Part shown: positions 27,370 to 36,359 of the stretch, one piece after another
How positions within the stretch are numbered: position 1 is the first letter of the stretch
How the letters are laid out: every line of letters begins with the position of its first letter
Assembly (NCBI RefSeq): GCF_013523125.1
Contig: NZ_JAAMQJ010000039.1
Location: 1 to 49,539, forward strand
Reading direction: 5' to 3'
DNA: 49,539 nucleotides
DNA from: Pseudomonas entomophila
GTDB taxonomy: Bacteria; Pseudomonadota; Gammaproteobacteria; Pseudomonadales; Pseudomonadaceae
Position numbers and translations under genes: made by a program
Notes under the pieces: model-generated
Told to the model about the DNA's origin: nothing
The model's input: the letters and a program-made list of their open reading frames with translations, nothing else
Databases searched by the model: none

Positions 27370-28001
27370 GCCGCGCCTCCGGCCACCTCGACCTCGCGAT
27401 CGCCCTGCACGACCTCGACCAGCTTGATCGCCTCCTGCTCCATGCCCACCACCAGCTCGTCGATGCGGCGCAGCAGGAAGCGGTGGAAGAACACGGCCGG
27501 GATACCGACCATCAGGCCGGCCGCGGTGGTGACCAGGGCCTTGGAGATACCGCCGGCCAGCACGGCGGCGTTGGCGGTCATCTGCGTGCCCATGAAGGCG
27601 CTGAAGATGTCGATCATGCCCAGCACGGTGCCGAGCAGGCCGAGCAGCGGCGCCATGGCAGCGATGGTGCCGAGGGTGCTGATGTAGCGCTCCAGGTCAT
27701 GGATGACCCGCGAGGCGGCTTCCTCGATGCATTCCTTCATGATCTCGCGCCCGTGCCGGGAGTTGGCCAGGCCCGCTGCGAGGATCTCGCCCAGGGGCGA
27801 GTCGGCGCGCAAGGCCTTGAGCTTGTCGCCGGTCAGTTGCTTGTCGCGGATCCACATCCAGACCTGGCCCAGCAGGTGCGGCGGGGTCACCCGACTGGCA
27901 CGCAGGACCCACAGGCGTTCGACGACGATAGCCATGGCAGCGATGGAACTGAGGATGATCGGCAACATCATCCAACCGCCGGACTTGACCAACTCCCACA
28001 C
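27366..28001 (-). CDS. exbB: ExbB/TolQ-family proton channel subunit
   Basis: The 211-residue inner membrane protein has three hydrophobic segments (about 10-28, 107-130 and 145-170) and a cytosolic loop after the first, the usual TolQ/ExbB layout. The APLLGLLGTVLGMI motif is the family signature. Two GTG starts compete: 28010, directly against GAGGG with no spacer, and 28001, 9 nt away and giving MWELVKSGGWMM; the latter is chosen. comEC lies upstream in the same direction, 67 bp away. Confidence 0.93.
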   Translation of the reverse strand: MWELVKSGGWMMLPIILSSIAAMAIVVERLWVLRASRVTPPHLLGQVWMWIRDKQLTGDKLKALRADSPLGEILAAGLANSRHGREIMKECIEEAASRVIHDLERYISTLGTIAAMAPLLGLLGTVLGMIDIFSAFMGTQMTANAAVLAGGISKALVTTAAGLMVGIPAVFFHRFLLRRIDELVVGMEQEAIKLVEVVQGDREVEVAGGAA

Positions 28002-28068
28002 AGCAATCACCCCTCGGAAAAGTTCGCCACTCTACCACATGCGTCACACGGCGCTCAGCCACCGGACG

Positions 28069-30294
28069 TCACGCGTCAGGGTCGCGCCAGAAGCGGCGCT
28101 CGCCACGCAGACGATGGACCTCGCCGCCGCTGCCCAGGCGCAGGCGCAAGGCGCCGTGCAGAGCCGTGTCGTGAACGACGATGCCTCGGCGCTGGTAGCG
28201 CGCCAGCACACCGGGGTGGGGATGGCCGAAGCCGTTGTGTCGTCCACGCGAGATCAGGGCACCGCGCGGCGCCGTGGCGCGCAGGAAGACGTCGGTGGAC
28301 GAGGTTCGGCTACCGTGATGAGGGGCCTGCAACCAGTCGATGCGCGGGTCCGGGTTCTGCGCCAGCCACAGCCGCTCGGCGGCCGCTTCCAGGTCGCCGG
28401 TCAACAGCAGGCGCTCGCCGCTGGCCTCGACCAGCAGGACGCACGAGCGCTGATTGCTGTCCGGTGCGTCAGGCCACTGCCAGAGCGCGAACGCGACGCC
28501 ATCCCACTGCCAGCGCTCGCCTGCCCGACAAGCCTGACCGGGCAGCGCCGCCGGCAGTGCGTCGGGCTCACCAGCCAGTGTCCGCGCAGGCGGCAGCCCG
28601 GCGGCCACGGCCGGCGCACCCCCGGCATGGTCGGCGTGCGCGTGGCTGACGATCAACAGGTCGAGCCGGCGTACGCCCAGCCTGTGCAGCGTCGGCAGCA
28701 CCACCCGCTCGCCCAGGTCGATGTCGCCATACGCAGGACCGGCATCGAACAGCAGGGTATGGGTCCGGGTGCGCAGCAGCGTGGCCAGGCCCTGGCCGAC
28801 GTCCAGTTGCCAGACTTCGACCTGGCCCTGGGGCACGGGAGCATTCGGCAGCCACAGGGCGCTCGCCATCAACACCGCCCCCGGCAGGCGCAGCGGTACG
28901 CCACGGGGCAGCAAGACCAAGACGCTGCCGAGCCCGACCAGGCACCCTGCCCCCAGGGACAAGGCCGGTGGCTGCCAGGCGGGCCGCCACTGCGCAAGCT
29001 GCCCCAACCCCTCGAACAGCACGGCGAGCAGCCCGCCGGCCAGCCACAGCAAGGCCTCGCCCACCGGCGGCAGGCCGATCAGCAGTGTGCCGAGCAAGGC
29101 CAGGGGCAGTACCAGCAGGCTGATCGCAGGCACGGCCAGCAGGTTGGCCACCGGCCCGCTCAGGCTGACCGGCAGACCGAGCGCGAGCAAGGCCGGCAGC
29201 AGGCCCAGGGCGATCACCCCTTGTGCACGGGTCCAGGCCTGCCACGGCCGCCAGCCGCCCAGGCGGCCGCTGAAGCAGAACAACAGCACGGCCACCGCGC
29301 CGAACGACAGCCAGAAACCGGGCGACAGGCTGGCCAGGGGCTCGACCAGCAACACCCCGACCAGCGCCGTCCACCACGGCAGGCTGGCGCCTAAATGACG
29401 AAAACGCAGGCGCCAGACCAGCACCATCGCCAGCATGGCGCAGGCCCGCTGGACCGGCACCTGAAAGCCGGCGAGCGCGCCGTAGGCCAAGGCGGCGCCC
29501 AGCGCCAGGGCGCAGGCCCACGGCAGCCACGGCAGGCGCGCCGGCCACAGGCCCAGCCGCGCCGCCCCTGCCACCAGGGCGTAGACCAGCCCGGCCAGCA
29601 GGCCGATGTGCTGCCCGGAAATGACCATCAGGTGCACCGTGCCGGTCGCTCGCAGGGTGTCCCAGTCGGCTGGGGACAGGCCGCTGCCATCACCCAGCAC
29701 CAGCGCCACCAGGGTGGCCTGCCGCCCGTGCGCCTCGACCGCCAGCAGCCGCTGCCGCAGGCCGTCGCGCCAGCCCAGGTCACTGGCGCTCAGCCGCTCG
29801 CCGGCCTTGACCGCACCGGTGGCGCCGATGCGCCGCGCCAGCAAGGTCGCCTCCTGGTCAGGCCCGTGGGGGTTGAGCAGCCCGTGGGGGCGTTTGAGCG
29901 TCACCGCCAGGCGCCAGCGTTCGCCGCTGCGCACGGGCGGCCCGTCGAACCAGCTCAGTTGCAGGCGAGACGGCAACGAGGCGCGTCGCGACCGGGCTTC
30001 GCTCAATTCGAAGTGCACCCCTTGGCCAGTCTGCCGCGGCAGCCCACTCACCGTGCCCTCGAGCCATAGCGTTCGGCCGTCCTGGGCCATGGGCAGACGA
30101 TCGTCCAAGGCGCCTTGCGCGGACCAGCATGCCCAGCACAGCCCTAGGCCGAACCAGCCTATCGACCACGCCCGCGTCATCAGGCAACCCAACGAGACCA
30201 ACAGCCCTGCCCACCACCATCCGACCGAAGGCAAGGTCGGCAGAAACCGCAGACAGACCAACCCCAATGCCAGCGCCACCATCCGTGTGCGCAT
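28069..30294 (-). CDS. comEC: ComEC/Rec2 DNA-uptake channel protein
   Basis: ComEC moves single-stranded DNA across the inner membrane in natural transformation. The 741-residue protein has N-terminal membrane helices and a DUF4131 OB-like region, the polytopic Competence domain (about 215-490, with VMISGQHIGL), and a C-terminal metallo-beta-lactamase domain with HAHADHAGG and HHGS motifs. All regions are present, so it looks intact. It is transcribed toward exbB and may share its operon. Confidence 0.93.
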   Translation of the reverse strand: MRTRMVALALGLVCLRFLPTLPSVGWWWAGLLVSLGCLMTRAWSIGWFGLGLCWACWSAQGALDDRLPMAQDGRTLWLEGTVSGLPRQTGQGVHFELSEARSRRASLPSRLQLSWFDGPPVRSGERWRLAVTLKRPHGLLNPHGPDQEATLLARRIGATGAVKAGERLSASDLGWRDGLRQRLLAVEAHGRQATLVALVLGDGSGLSPADWDTLRATGTVHLMVISGQHIGLLAGLVYALVAGAARLGLWPARLPWLPWACALALGAALAYGALAGFQVPVQRACAMLAMVLVWRLRFRHLGASLPWWTALVGVLLVEPLASLSPGFWLSFGAVAVLLFCFSGRLGGWRPWQAWTRAQGVIALGLLPALLALGLPVSLSGPVANLLAVPAISLLVLPLALLGTLLIGLPPVGEALLWLAGGLLAVLFEGLGQLAQWRPAWQPPALSLGAGCLVGLGSVLVLLPRGVPLRLPGAVLMASALWLPNAPVPQGQVEVWQLDVGQGLATLLRTRTHTLLFDAGPAYGDIDLGERVVLPTLHRLGVRRLDLLIVSHAHADHAGGAPAVAAGLPPARTLAGEPDALPAALPGQACRAGERWQWDGVAFALWQWPDAPDSNQRSCVLLVEASGERLLLTGDLEAAAERLWLAQNPDPRIDWLQAPHHGSRTSSTDVFLRATAPRGALISRGRHNGFGHPHPGVLARYQRRGIVVHDTALHGALRLRLGSGGEVHRLRGERRFWRDPDA

Positions 30295-30436
30295 GCCAGA
30301 GCCCTCCCAGACAACTTCACCTGATCAGGCATAGCTGCCTCATGGGCTGCGGTTGCTCAAGAATTGTCACAATCTCTGTCGAAGGCGCCTTTGGCAATGC
30401 GGGCATACTGGCCGCTCGACACCCGCGAGAGCCCCC

Positions 30437-31054
30437 ATGCCGCGCCGAATCTTCAAACGCTACATGCCGGACCCGACCAGCATTCGCGAACACAAGTCGT
30501 TGCGATTTCTGGGCAAGCTGCTGCACGACCCCAACCTCTGGCACCTGAACCGCCACTCGGTCGCACGGGCCATGGGGGTGGGCTTGTTCGCGGCGCTGAT
30601 TCCCATGCCGATGCAGATGCTGCTGGCGGCGGCCCTGGCCATCGGTGTGCGCGGCAACCTGCCGATCGCGGTCAGCCTGGTCTGGCTCACCAACCCGCTG
30701 ACCATGCCACCGGTGTTTCTGGTCACCTACCTGACCGGCGCCTGGCTGATGCAGGTGCCGCCACGCAGCCTGCCCGACGAGCTGACCTTCGCCTGGATCA
30801 CCGAGCAGCTGTCGACGGTCTGGCAACCGTTCCTGCTCGGCTCGGTGGTCTGCGGGGTGATCCTCGGGCTGCTGGGCTACAGCCTGACCCTGCTGTACTG
30901 GCGCTGGTGGGTCGGCCGGCAGTGGCGCCGGCGCAAGGCCCGGGTCTCAGGTACGCATGCCACGGCCACTGACCAGCAGGCGCACGCAGACGCTGTACAG
31001 CACCGCCGTGGCCACCAGCATGAAGGTGATGGCCGTGCCGATCCGGATGTCTGA
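30437..31054 (+). CDS. DUF2062 inner membrane protein, with a run-on C-terminus
   Basis: The protein starts MPRRIFKRYMPDPTS and has three to four hydrophobic segments between about residues 45 and 155, with the DUF2062 pattern (AMGVGLFAALIPMPMQML, TNPLTMPPVFL). Its function is unknown. The recognisable family part ends near residue 170 in WWVGRQWRRRKAR; the next 35 codons are the antisense of the 3' end of the convergent ABC permease gene, with the composition expected of a shifted frame. The natural stop therefore seems to have been lost. ATG at 30437 diverges from comEC. Confidence 0.85.
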   Translation: MPRRIFKRYMPDPTSIREHKSLRFLGKLLHDPNLWHLNRHSVARAMGVGLFAALIPMPMQMLLAAALAIGVRGNLPIAVSLVWLTNPLTMPPVFLVTYLTGAWLMQVPPRSLPDELTFAWITEQLSTVWQPFLLGSVVCGVILGLLGYSLTLLYWRWWVGRQWRRRKARVSGTHATATDQQAHADAVQHRRGHQHEGDGRADPDV

Positions 31055-31726
31055 GACACCGAGGATGCCGTAGCGGAACGAGTTGACCATGTGCAGCACC
31101 GGGTTGGCGAGCGACACGGTCTGCCAGAACGGCGGCAGCAGCGTGATCGAGTAGAACACGCCGCCCAGGTAGGTCAGCGGGGTCAGCACGAAGGTCGGGA
31201 TGATCGAGATGTCGTCGAAGTTGCGGGCGAACACCGCATTGACGAACCCCAGCAGCGAGAAGATCGTCGCGGTGAGCAGCACGACCAGCACGGTCACGCC
31301 CAGGTGATGCACCTGCAGGTCGGTGAAGAACCCTGACAGCACGGTGACGATCACGCCGACAGCCAGCCCACGCAGGATGCCGCCCAGGGCGTAGCCGATC
31401 AGGATGGTGTGAGGCGAGACCGGCGAGACCATCAGTTCCTCGATCGAGCGCTGGAACTTGCTGCCGAAGAAGCTCGAGACCACGTTGCCGTAGGAATTGG
31501 TGATCACCGACATCATGATCAGTCCCGGGACGATGTACTGCATGTAGGTGAAGCCGCCCATGTCGCCGATCTGGCGGCCGATCAGGTTCCCGAAGATCAC
31601 GAAGTACAGCACCATGGTGATCGCCGGGGGCAGCAGCGTCTGCGGCCAGATGCGCAGAAAGCGTCGCACTTCCCGGTAGACGATGGTGTTGAGGGCAACC
31701 CAGTTGTTGCGCAGATCCAGGCTCAT
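30947..31726 (-). CDS. ABC-2 type transporter permease
   Basis: The 259-residue polytopic protein has six hydrophobic segments and matches the ABC2_membrane/YadH family: NWVALNTIVYREVRRFLRIW at the N-terminus, then PPAITMVLYFVIFG, and the FNGEL-like loop after the central helices. Its substrate is unknown; the family includes drug, lipid and polysaccharide exporters. The ATG (31726) overlaps the ATPase TGA (ATGA), so the two are coupled. Its 3' end overlaps the DUF2062 gene by 108 bp. Confidence 0.92.
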   Translation of the reverse strand: MSLDLRNNWVALNTIVYREVRRFLRIWPQTLLPPAITMVLYFVIFGNLIGRQIGDMGGFTYMQYIVPGLIMMSVITNSYGNVVSSFFGSKFQRSIEELMVSPVSPHTILIGYALGGILRGLAVGVIVTVLSGFFTDLQVHHLGVTVLVVLLTATIFSLLGFVNAVFARNFDDISIIPTFVLTPLTYLGGVFYSITLLPPFWQTVSLANPVLHMVNSFRYGILGVSDIRIGTAITFMLVATAVLYSVCVRLLVSGRGMRT

Positions 31727-32655
31727 ACCGCCACCTTCGACAGGTTCTTTTCCACCAGGGACACGAACAGCTCCTCGAGCCGGTTGGTCTTGTTGCGCAG
31801 GCTCAGCACCTCGATGCCCTGCAAGGCCAGTTGGCCGAACAGCGCGGTGACGCCCACCGCCTTGTCCACCTGCACTTCCAGCGTGTGCGGGGTGATCAGC
31901 CGGCACGGGTAGCCCTCGAGCATCGGGGCCTGGGCCAAGTCACGGCGCAGGTCGAGCACGAAGGTCTCCACGTGCAGCTTGCCGAGCAGGTCGCGCATGC
32001 TGGTATTCTCGACGAGGGTGCCCTTGTCGATGATGCCGATGTGGCGGCACAGCTGCTCGGCTTCCTCCAGGTAGTGGGTGGTGAGGATGATGGCGATGCC
32101 TTTCTGGTTCAGCTCGGTGAGGAAGGTCCACATCGACCGACGCAGCTCGATGTCGACCCCGGCGGTGGGTTCGTCGAGGATCAGCAGACGTGGTTCGTGC
32201 ACCAGCGCACGGGCGATCATCAGGCGCCGCTTCATGCCGCCGGACAGCGAGCGCGAAGGCACGTCGCGCTTGTCCCACAGGCCCAGCTGGGTCAGGTACT
32301 GCTCGGCGCGGGCCTTGGCCAGCTTCGGCGGGATGCCATAGTAGCCGGCCTGGGTCACGACGATGTCGAAGGTCTTCTCGAACTGGTTGAAGTTGAATTC
32401 CTGGGGCACCACGCCAATGGCGCGCTTGAGCGCTGCCGGGTCGCGGTCCAGATCATGGCCGAACACGTTGACCGTGCCGCTGGTCTTGTTGACCAGGGTC
32501 GAGAGGATGCCGATGGTGGTGGACTTGCCGGCGCCGTTGGGGCCGAGCAAGGCGAAGAAGTCTCCTTCGGCGACGTCCAGGTCGATGCCCTTGAGGGCCT
32601 GGAAACCGTTGCCGTAGGTCTTGGTCAGCTGTCGAATGGACAGAGCGGAACTCAT
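31723..32655 (-). CDS. ABC transporter ATP-binding protein (YadG-like)
   Basis: The 310-residue ATPase has Walker A (GPNGAGKST, about 38-46), the signature LSGGMKRRL, Walker B (LLILDEPTAGVD) and the H-loop (LTTHYLEEAE), followed by a 75-residue C-terminal regulatory part. It pairs with the permease gene it overlaps by 4 nt. The orphan pair resembles YadG-YadH of E. coli, whose substrate is not known. An exact palindrome lies 109 bp upstream. Confidence 0.93.
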   Translation of the reverse strand: MSSALSIRQLTKTYGNGFQALKGIDLDVAEGDFFALLGPNGAGKSTTIGILSTLVNKTSGTVNVFGHDLDRDPAALKRAIGVVPQEFNFNQFEKTFDIVVTQAGYYGIPPKLAKARAEQYLTQLGLWDKRDVPSRSLSGGMKRRLMIARALVHEPRLLILDEPTAGVDIELRRSMWTFLTELNQKGIAIILTTHYLEEAEQLCRHIGIIDKGTLVENTSMRDLLGKLHVETFVLDLRRDLAQAPMLEGYPCRLITPHTLEVQVDKAVGVTALFGQLALQGIEVLSLRNKTNRLEELFVSLVEKNLSKVAV

Positions 32656-32763
32656 AACAGGTCAGTTACCGGGAAAGAGAGATCGGAGCGCGCCGGCCCT
32701 GGGCCGGCGCAGTGGTAGGCGGCCATGGTGCGGGGCCGGGCCGCTCAAGTACAGTCACCTGTA

Positions 32764-32780
32764 TCGATAGTGACTATCGA
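32764..32780. promoter_or_regulatory. Perfect 17-bp palindrome upstream of the ABC exporter genes
   Basis: TCGATAGT-G-ACTATCGA, two 8-bp arms around one base, lies 109 bp upstream of the ATPase start and 15 bp after the GST stop. It resembles an operator for a dimeric (for example LysR- or TetR-type) regulator; a role as a weak terminator for the GST gene is the alternative. Confidence 0.4.
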
Positions 32781-32794
32781 ATCGGCCTGGGTGT

Positions 32795-33418
32795 TCAGCT
32801 CAGCTCGGTCATGACCCCGGTTTGGTAGGCCGGCCGCGCCTTGAGACGCTCGTACCAGGCGCGCAAGTGCGTCATGGGCGGATGCTCGATGGGCATCTCG
32901 AACCAGGCATAGGCGAAGGCGCCCAGTGGCACGTCACCCATGCCGACGGTCTCGCCCGACAGGTAAGGCTGCTCGGCCAGCGCCTGGTCGGCGATCGACA
33001 GCAGGCTGGCGCAGGCCTTGTGCGCGGCGTTGATGGCGATCCAGTCCTGCTGTTCGGCCGGCGTGCGCAGCAAGCCCCAGAACAGCGGCTTGAAGGGTGC
33101 GGCGAGCGACGAGGTGGTCCAGTCCATCCACTTGTCCGCCTGGGCGCGCTGGCGCGGGTCCTCGATGTACCAACCCTGTTTGCGCCCGTATTCGGCGCAG
33201 AGATAGCGCACGATGGCGTTGGATTCCCAGAGCACGGTGTCGCCGTCTTCCAGCATCGGCACCAGGCCGTTGGGGTTGAGGGCCCGGTAACGTGGCTCGT
33301 CGACCACGCCGAAACGACCGCCTGCGTCGATCGACTCGACGTCGAGCCACAGCTCCTGAGCGATCCACTGCACCTTGCGCACGTTGCTCGAATTCTTGCG
33401 GCCCCAGATCTTCAGCAT
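32795..33418 (-). CDS. Glutathione S-transferase family protein
   Basis: The 207-residue protein has the N-terminal thioredoxin fold of GSTs (MLKIWGRKNSSNVRKVQW with a serine near residue 11, NPNGLVPMLED, ESNAIVRYLCAEYG) and a helical C-terminal domain. It may detoxify electrophiles; the substrate is not evident. It diverges from fadE with 175 bp between the starts. Confidence 0.9.
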   Translation of the reverse strand: MLKIWGRKNSSNVRKVQWIAQELWLDVESIDAGGRFGVVDEPRYRALNPNGLVPMLEDGDTVLWESNAIVRYLCAEYGRKQGWYIEDPRQRAQADKWMDWTTSSLAAPFKPLFWGLLRTPAEQQDWIAINAAHKACASLLSIADQALAEQPYLSGETVGMGDVPLGAFAYAWFEMPIEHPPMTHLRAWYERLKARPAYQTGVMTELS

Positions 33419-33593
33419 GGCGATATCCTGTCAAGTACGCGGAAGATCCCAGTCTACTCCAGACACATTCTCTGGCAATCGCCTGCGAACTCCCCGCGTG
33501 CGGACAGGTCACTGTTCACACCAGCCGTTCGACGAACGCACTTTCCGGTTCCGAGACATGGCTCGATTCGAACTGTTCACGGAGGAAAGGCGT

Positions 33594-36041
33594 ATGTGGC
33601 TGTTGTGGGTGGTGGTTCTGGTGATCGGTGCGGCGTACCTCACGCACCGGCGTCTCGCGCCGACGGCGATCCTGGCGATCCTGGCGCTGTACCTGGTGGC
33701 GATGGGGGTGTTCAGTCATACGTCCGGCTGGCTGCTGACGGTGTTCTGGATCGCGCTGGCGGCCACCGCGACCCTGGTGCTGTTGCCCGACCTGCGCCGC
33801 AAGCGGTTCACGGCGCCCATCTTCGATTGGTTCCGCAAGACCCTGCCGCCGATGTCGCAGACCGAGAGCGAAGCCATCGACGCCGGCACGGTGTGGTGGG
33901 ATGGCCAGCTGTTCAGCGGACGCCCCGACTGGAACACCCTGCTGCACTACCCCGCCCCGCGCCTGACCGAGGAAGAACAGGCGTTCATCGATGGCCCGAC
34001 CGAGGAGCTCTGCGCGCTGGTCAGCGACTGGCAAATCGGTCAGGACATGGACCTGCCGCCCGAGGCCTGGGCGCACATCAAGCGCCACGGCTTTTTCGCC
34101 CTGATCATCCCCAAGGCGTACGGCGGCAAGGGCTTTTCCGCCTATGCCCACTCCCAAGTGGCGATGAAGCTGGCCACACGCAGCGGTGATCTGGCCTCGA
34201 CGGTCATGGTGCCCAACTCCCTGGGCCCGGCCGAGTTGCTGCTGCACTACGGCACCGACGCCCAGCGCGATCACTACCTGCCCCGTCTGGCCCGTGGCGA
34301 GGACATCCCCTGCTTCGCCCTGACCGGCCCGCTGGCCGGCTCGGACGCAGGCGCCATGCCGGATACCGGTGTCGTGTGCAAGGGTCAGTGGCAGGGTGAG
34401 GAGGTGATCGGCCTGCGCCTGAACTGGGACAAACGCTACATCACCCTCGGCCCGGTCGCGACGCTGCTCGGCGTGGCCTTCAAGGCCTACGACCCGGACC
34501 ACCTGCTGGGCGACCAGGAAACCCTGGGCATCAGCCTGGCGCTGATCCCCACCGACACCCCTGGCGTCACCATCGGCCGCCGCCACGCCCCCCTGGGCGC
34601 CGCGTTCATGAACGGGCCCAACAGCGGCAAGGACGTGTTCATCCCCCTGGACTACCTGATCGGGGGCCAACCCATGCTCGGCAAGGGCTGGATGATGCTG
34701 ATGAACTGCCTGTCGGTGGGCCGCTCGATCTCGCTGCCCGCCGTGGGCACAGGCGCGGCCAAGTTCACCAGCCTGGTGACCGGCCAATATGCGCGGATCC
34801 GCGAACAGTTCAACGTGCCCCTGGCGGCGTTCGAGGGCATCCAGGAATCCATGGCGCGCATCGGCGGCAACGCCTGGCTGATGGACAGCGCGCGTCTGCT
34901 CACCGCACAGGCAGTCGATCTGGGCGAAAAGCCCTCGGTGCTGTCGGCGATCCTCAAGTACCACCTGACCGAGCGTGGCCGCGAATGCATCCAGCACGCC
35001 ATGGACGTGCATGCCGGCAAGGGCATCATCATGGGCCCGAACAACTACCTGGCGCGCAACTGGCAAGGAGCGCCGATCTTCATCACCGTGGAGGGCGCGA
35101 ACATCCTGTCGCGCAACCTGATGATCTTCGGCCAGGGTGCCATCCGCTGCCATCCATTCGTGCTCAAGGAAATGGCCGCCGCGGCGCATGAGGATCCTCA
35201 CCAGGCCTTGCGCACGTTCGATGACCTGCTCGGCCAGCACATCCTTTTCGCCCTGCGCAACGCCGCCAGCACCCTGGTGCTCGGCCTGGGGCTGGGTCGT
35301 TTCGAACGTGCACCGGGCGATGCCCTGAGCCAAGGCTATTTCCGTGCGCTCGACCGTCAGGCTGCCGCTTTCGCCTTGCTGGCCGACCTGTCGATGATGC
35401 TGCTGGGCGGCTCGCTCAAGCGTCGCGAGCGCCTGAGTGCGCGCCTGGGCGACGTGCTCAGCTACCTGTACCTGTCGTCGGCGGCGCTCAAGCGCTACCA
35501 CGACCTCGGCTCGCCCGAGCACATGCAGCCGCTGCTGCGCTGGGCGATGGAAGAGAGCCTGGGCCAGGCGGAGAACGCACTGTCGACCCTGCTGGACAAC
35601 TTCCCCAACCGCTTCGTCGGTGGCGCCTTGCGGGTGCTGGTGTTCCCGTTCGGCCGCCGGCACACAGGGCCGAGCGATGCGCTGGATGCCGAAGTGGCGG
35701 CGTTGATCGGTCGCAATCAGGGCGATCCAGCCCTGGAAGAGTTGCTCACCGGTTGCTACCGCCCGACCCACGAAGGCGACGCGGTCGGAGCGCTGCAGCA
35801 GGCGTGCGACCAGCTCGACCTGGCTGCGCCCTTGCAGCGCACGTTGCACAAGGCCCTCAAGGAAGGCCGGTTCGTGCCGGCACCCGAGGAGCCCCTGCTC
35901 GATGCAGCGGTGCGGGCGGGCGTGCTCGATGCCGAGCAGGCGGCGACCGTGCAACGGGCCGAGACGGCGCGCCGGAAGGTCATCGATGTGGATGATTTCG
36001 ACAAGGAGGCGTTGTTGCCGACGGCGGGCAAGGTGCGGTGA
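33594..36041 (+). CDS. fadE: Acyl-CoA dehydrogenase FadE
   Basis: FadE carries out the first oxidation of fatty acid beta-oxidation, making 2-enoyl-CoA with FAD. The 815-residue length equals that of E. coli FadE (814). It has two N-terminal membrane helices (about 2-18 and 22-58), an acyl-CoA dehydrogenase core (about 110-480) with CFALTGPLAGSDAG and the TVEGANILSRNLMIFGQGA region carrying the likely base, and a DUF1974 C-terminal domain. The ATG at 33594 has a strong GGAGG; the frame is open further upstream without such a site. A heptamer array begins 1 nt after its stop. Confidence 0.95.
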   Translation: MWLLWVVVLVIGAAYLTHRRLAPTAILAILALYLVAMGVFSHTSGWLLTVFWIALAATATLVLLPDLRRKRFTAPIFDWFRKTLPPMSQTESEAIDAGTVWWDGQLFSGRPDWNTLLHYPAPRLTEEEQAFIDGPTEELCALVSDWQIGQDMDLPPEAWAHIKRHGFFALIIPKAYGGKGFSAYAHSQVAMKLATRSGDLASTVMVPNSLGPAELLLHYGTDAQRDHYLPRLARGEDIPCFALTGPLAGSDAGAMPDTGVVCKGQWQGEEVIGLRLNWDKRYITLGPVATLLGVAFKAYDPDHLLGDQETLGISLALIPTDTPGVTIGRRHAPLGAAFMNGPNSGKDVFIPLDYLIGGQPMLGKGWMMLMNCLSVGRSISLPAVGTGAAKFTSLVTGQYARIREQFNVPLAAFEGIQESMARIGGNAWLMDSARLLTAQAVDLGEKPSVLSAILKYHLTERGRECIQHAMDVHAGKGIIMGPNNYLARNWQGAPIFITVEGANILSRNLMIFGQGAIRCHPFVLKEMAAAAHEDPHQALRTFDDLLGQHILFALRNAASTLVLGLGLGRFERAPGDALSQGYFRALDRQAAAFALLADLSMMLLGGSLKRRERLSARLGDVLSYLYLSSAALKRYHDLGSPEHMQPLLRWAMEESLGQAENALSTLLDNFPNRFVGGALRVLVFPFGRRHTGPSDALDAEVAALIGRNQGDPALEELLTGCYRPTHEGDAVGALQQACDQLDLAAPLQRTLHKALKEGRFVPAPEEPLLDAAVRAGVLDAEQAATVQRAETARRKVIDVDDFDKEALLPTAGKVR

Positions 36042-36042
36042 A

Positions 36043-36084
36043 GCGGCAAGCGGCAAGCGGCAAGCGGCAAGCGGCAAGCGGCAA
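36043..36084. repeat. Six-copy GCGGCAA heptamer array
   Basis: Six exact tandem copies of GCGGCAA directly follow the fadE stop codon. A short inverted counterpart (GCTTGCCGCTTGC, near 36322-36334) lies on the other side of the REP element. Confidence 0.9.
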
Positions 36085-36132
36085 GCGAGGGCTGATCGTA
36101 CAGAGGTATCCTGCTTGCAAGGGTGCAGCTGA

Positions 36133-36269
36133 TTTTACGGCCTCTCGCGAGGCCGATCGCGGCACAGGGGCCGCTCCCACAGTGACCGCGATGGCCTGCA
36201 ACACCGTGGTGCGGCTACGGGTGTAGGAGCGGCCCCAGTGCCGCGATCGGCCCCGCCGGGGCCGTAAAG
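36133..36269. repeat. REP pair (BIME-like) between fadE and the oxidoreductase gene
   Basis: GGCCGATCGCGGCACAGGGG and CCGCTCCCACAG (36151-36182) are matched in inverted orientation by TGTAGGAGCGG and CCCCAGTGCCGCGATCGGCC (36222-36252). The outer TTTACGGCC (36134-36142) and GGCCGTAAA (36260-36268) extend the symmetry. The remainder of the 318-bp interval between genes has only the heptamer arrays. Confidence 0.8.
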
Positions 36270-36359
36270 TCAGCCCTTGCGTCCTCACAGGCGTCCTCGA
36301 ACGATCAGCCACCTACTTACCGCTTGCCGCTTGCAGCTCACGGCTTGGCGCCCTCCCCC

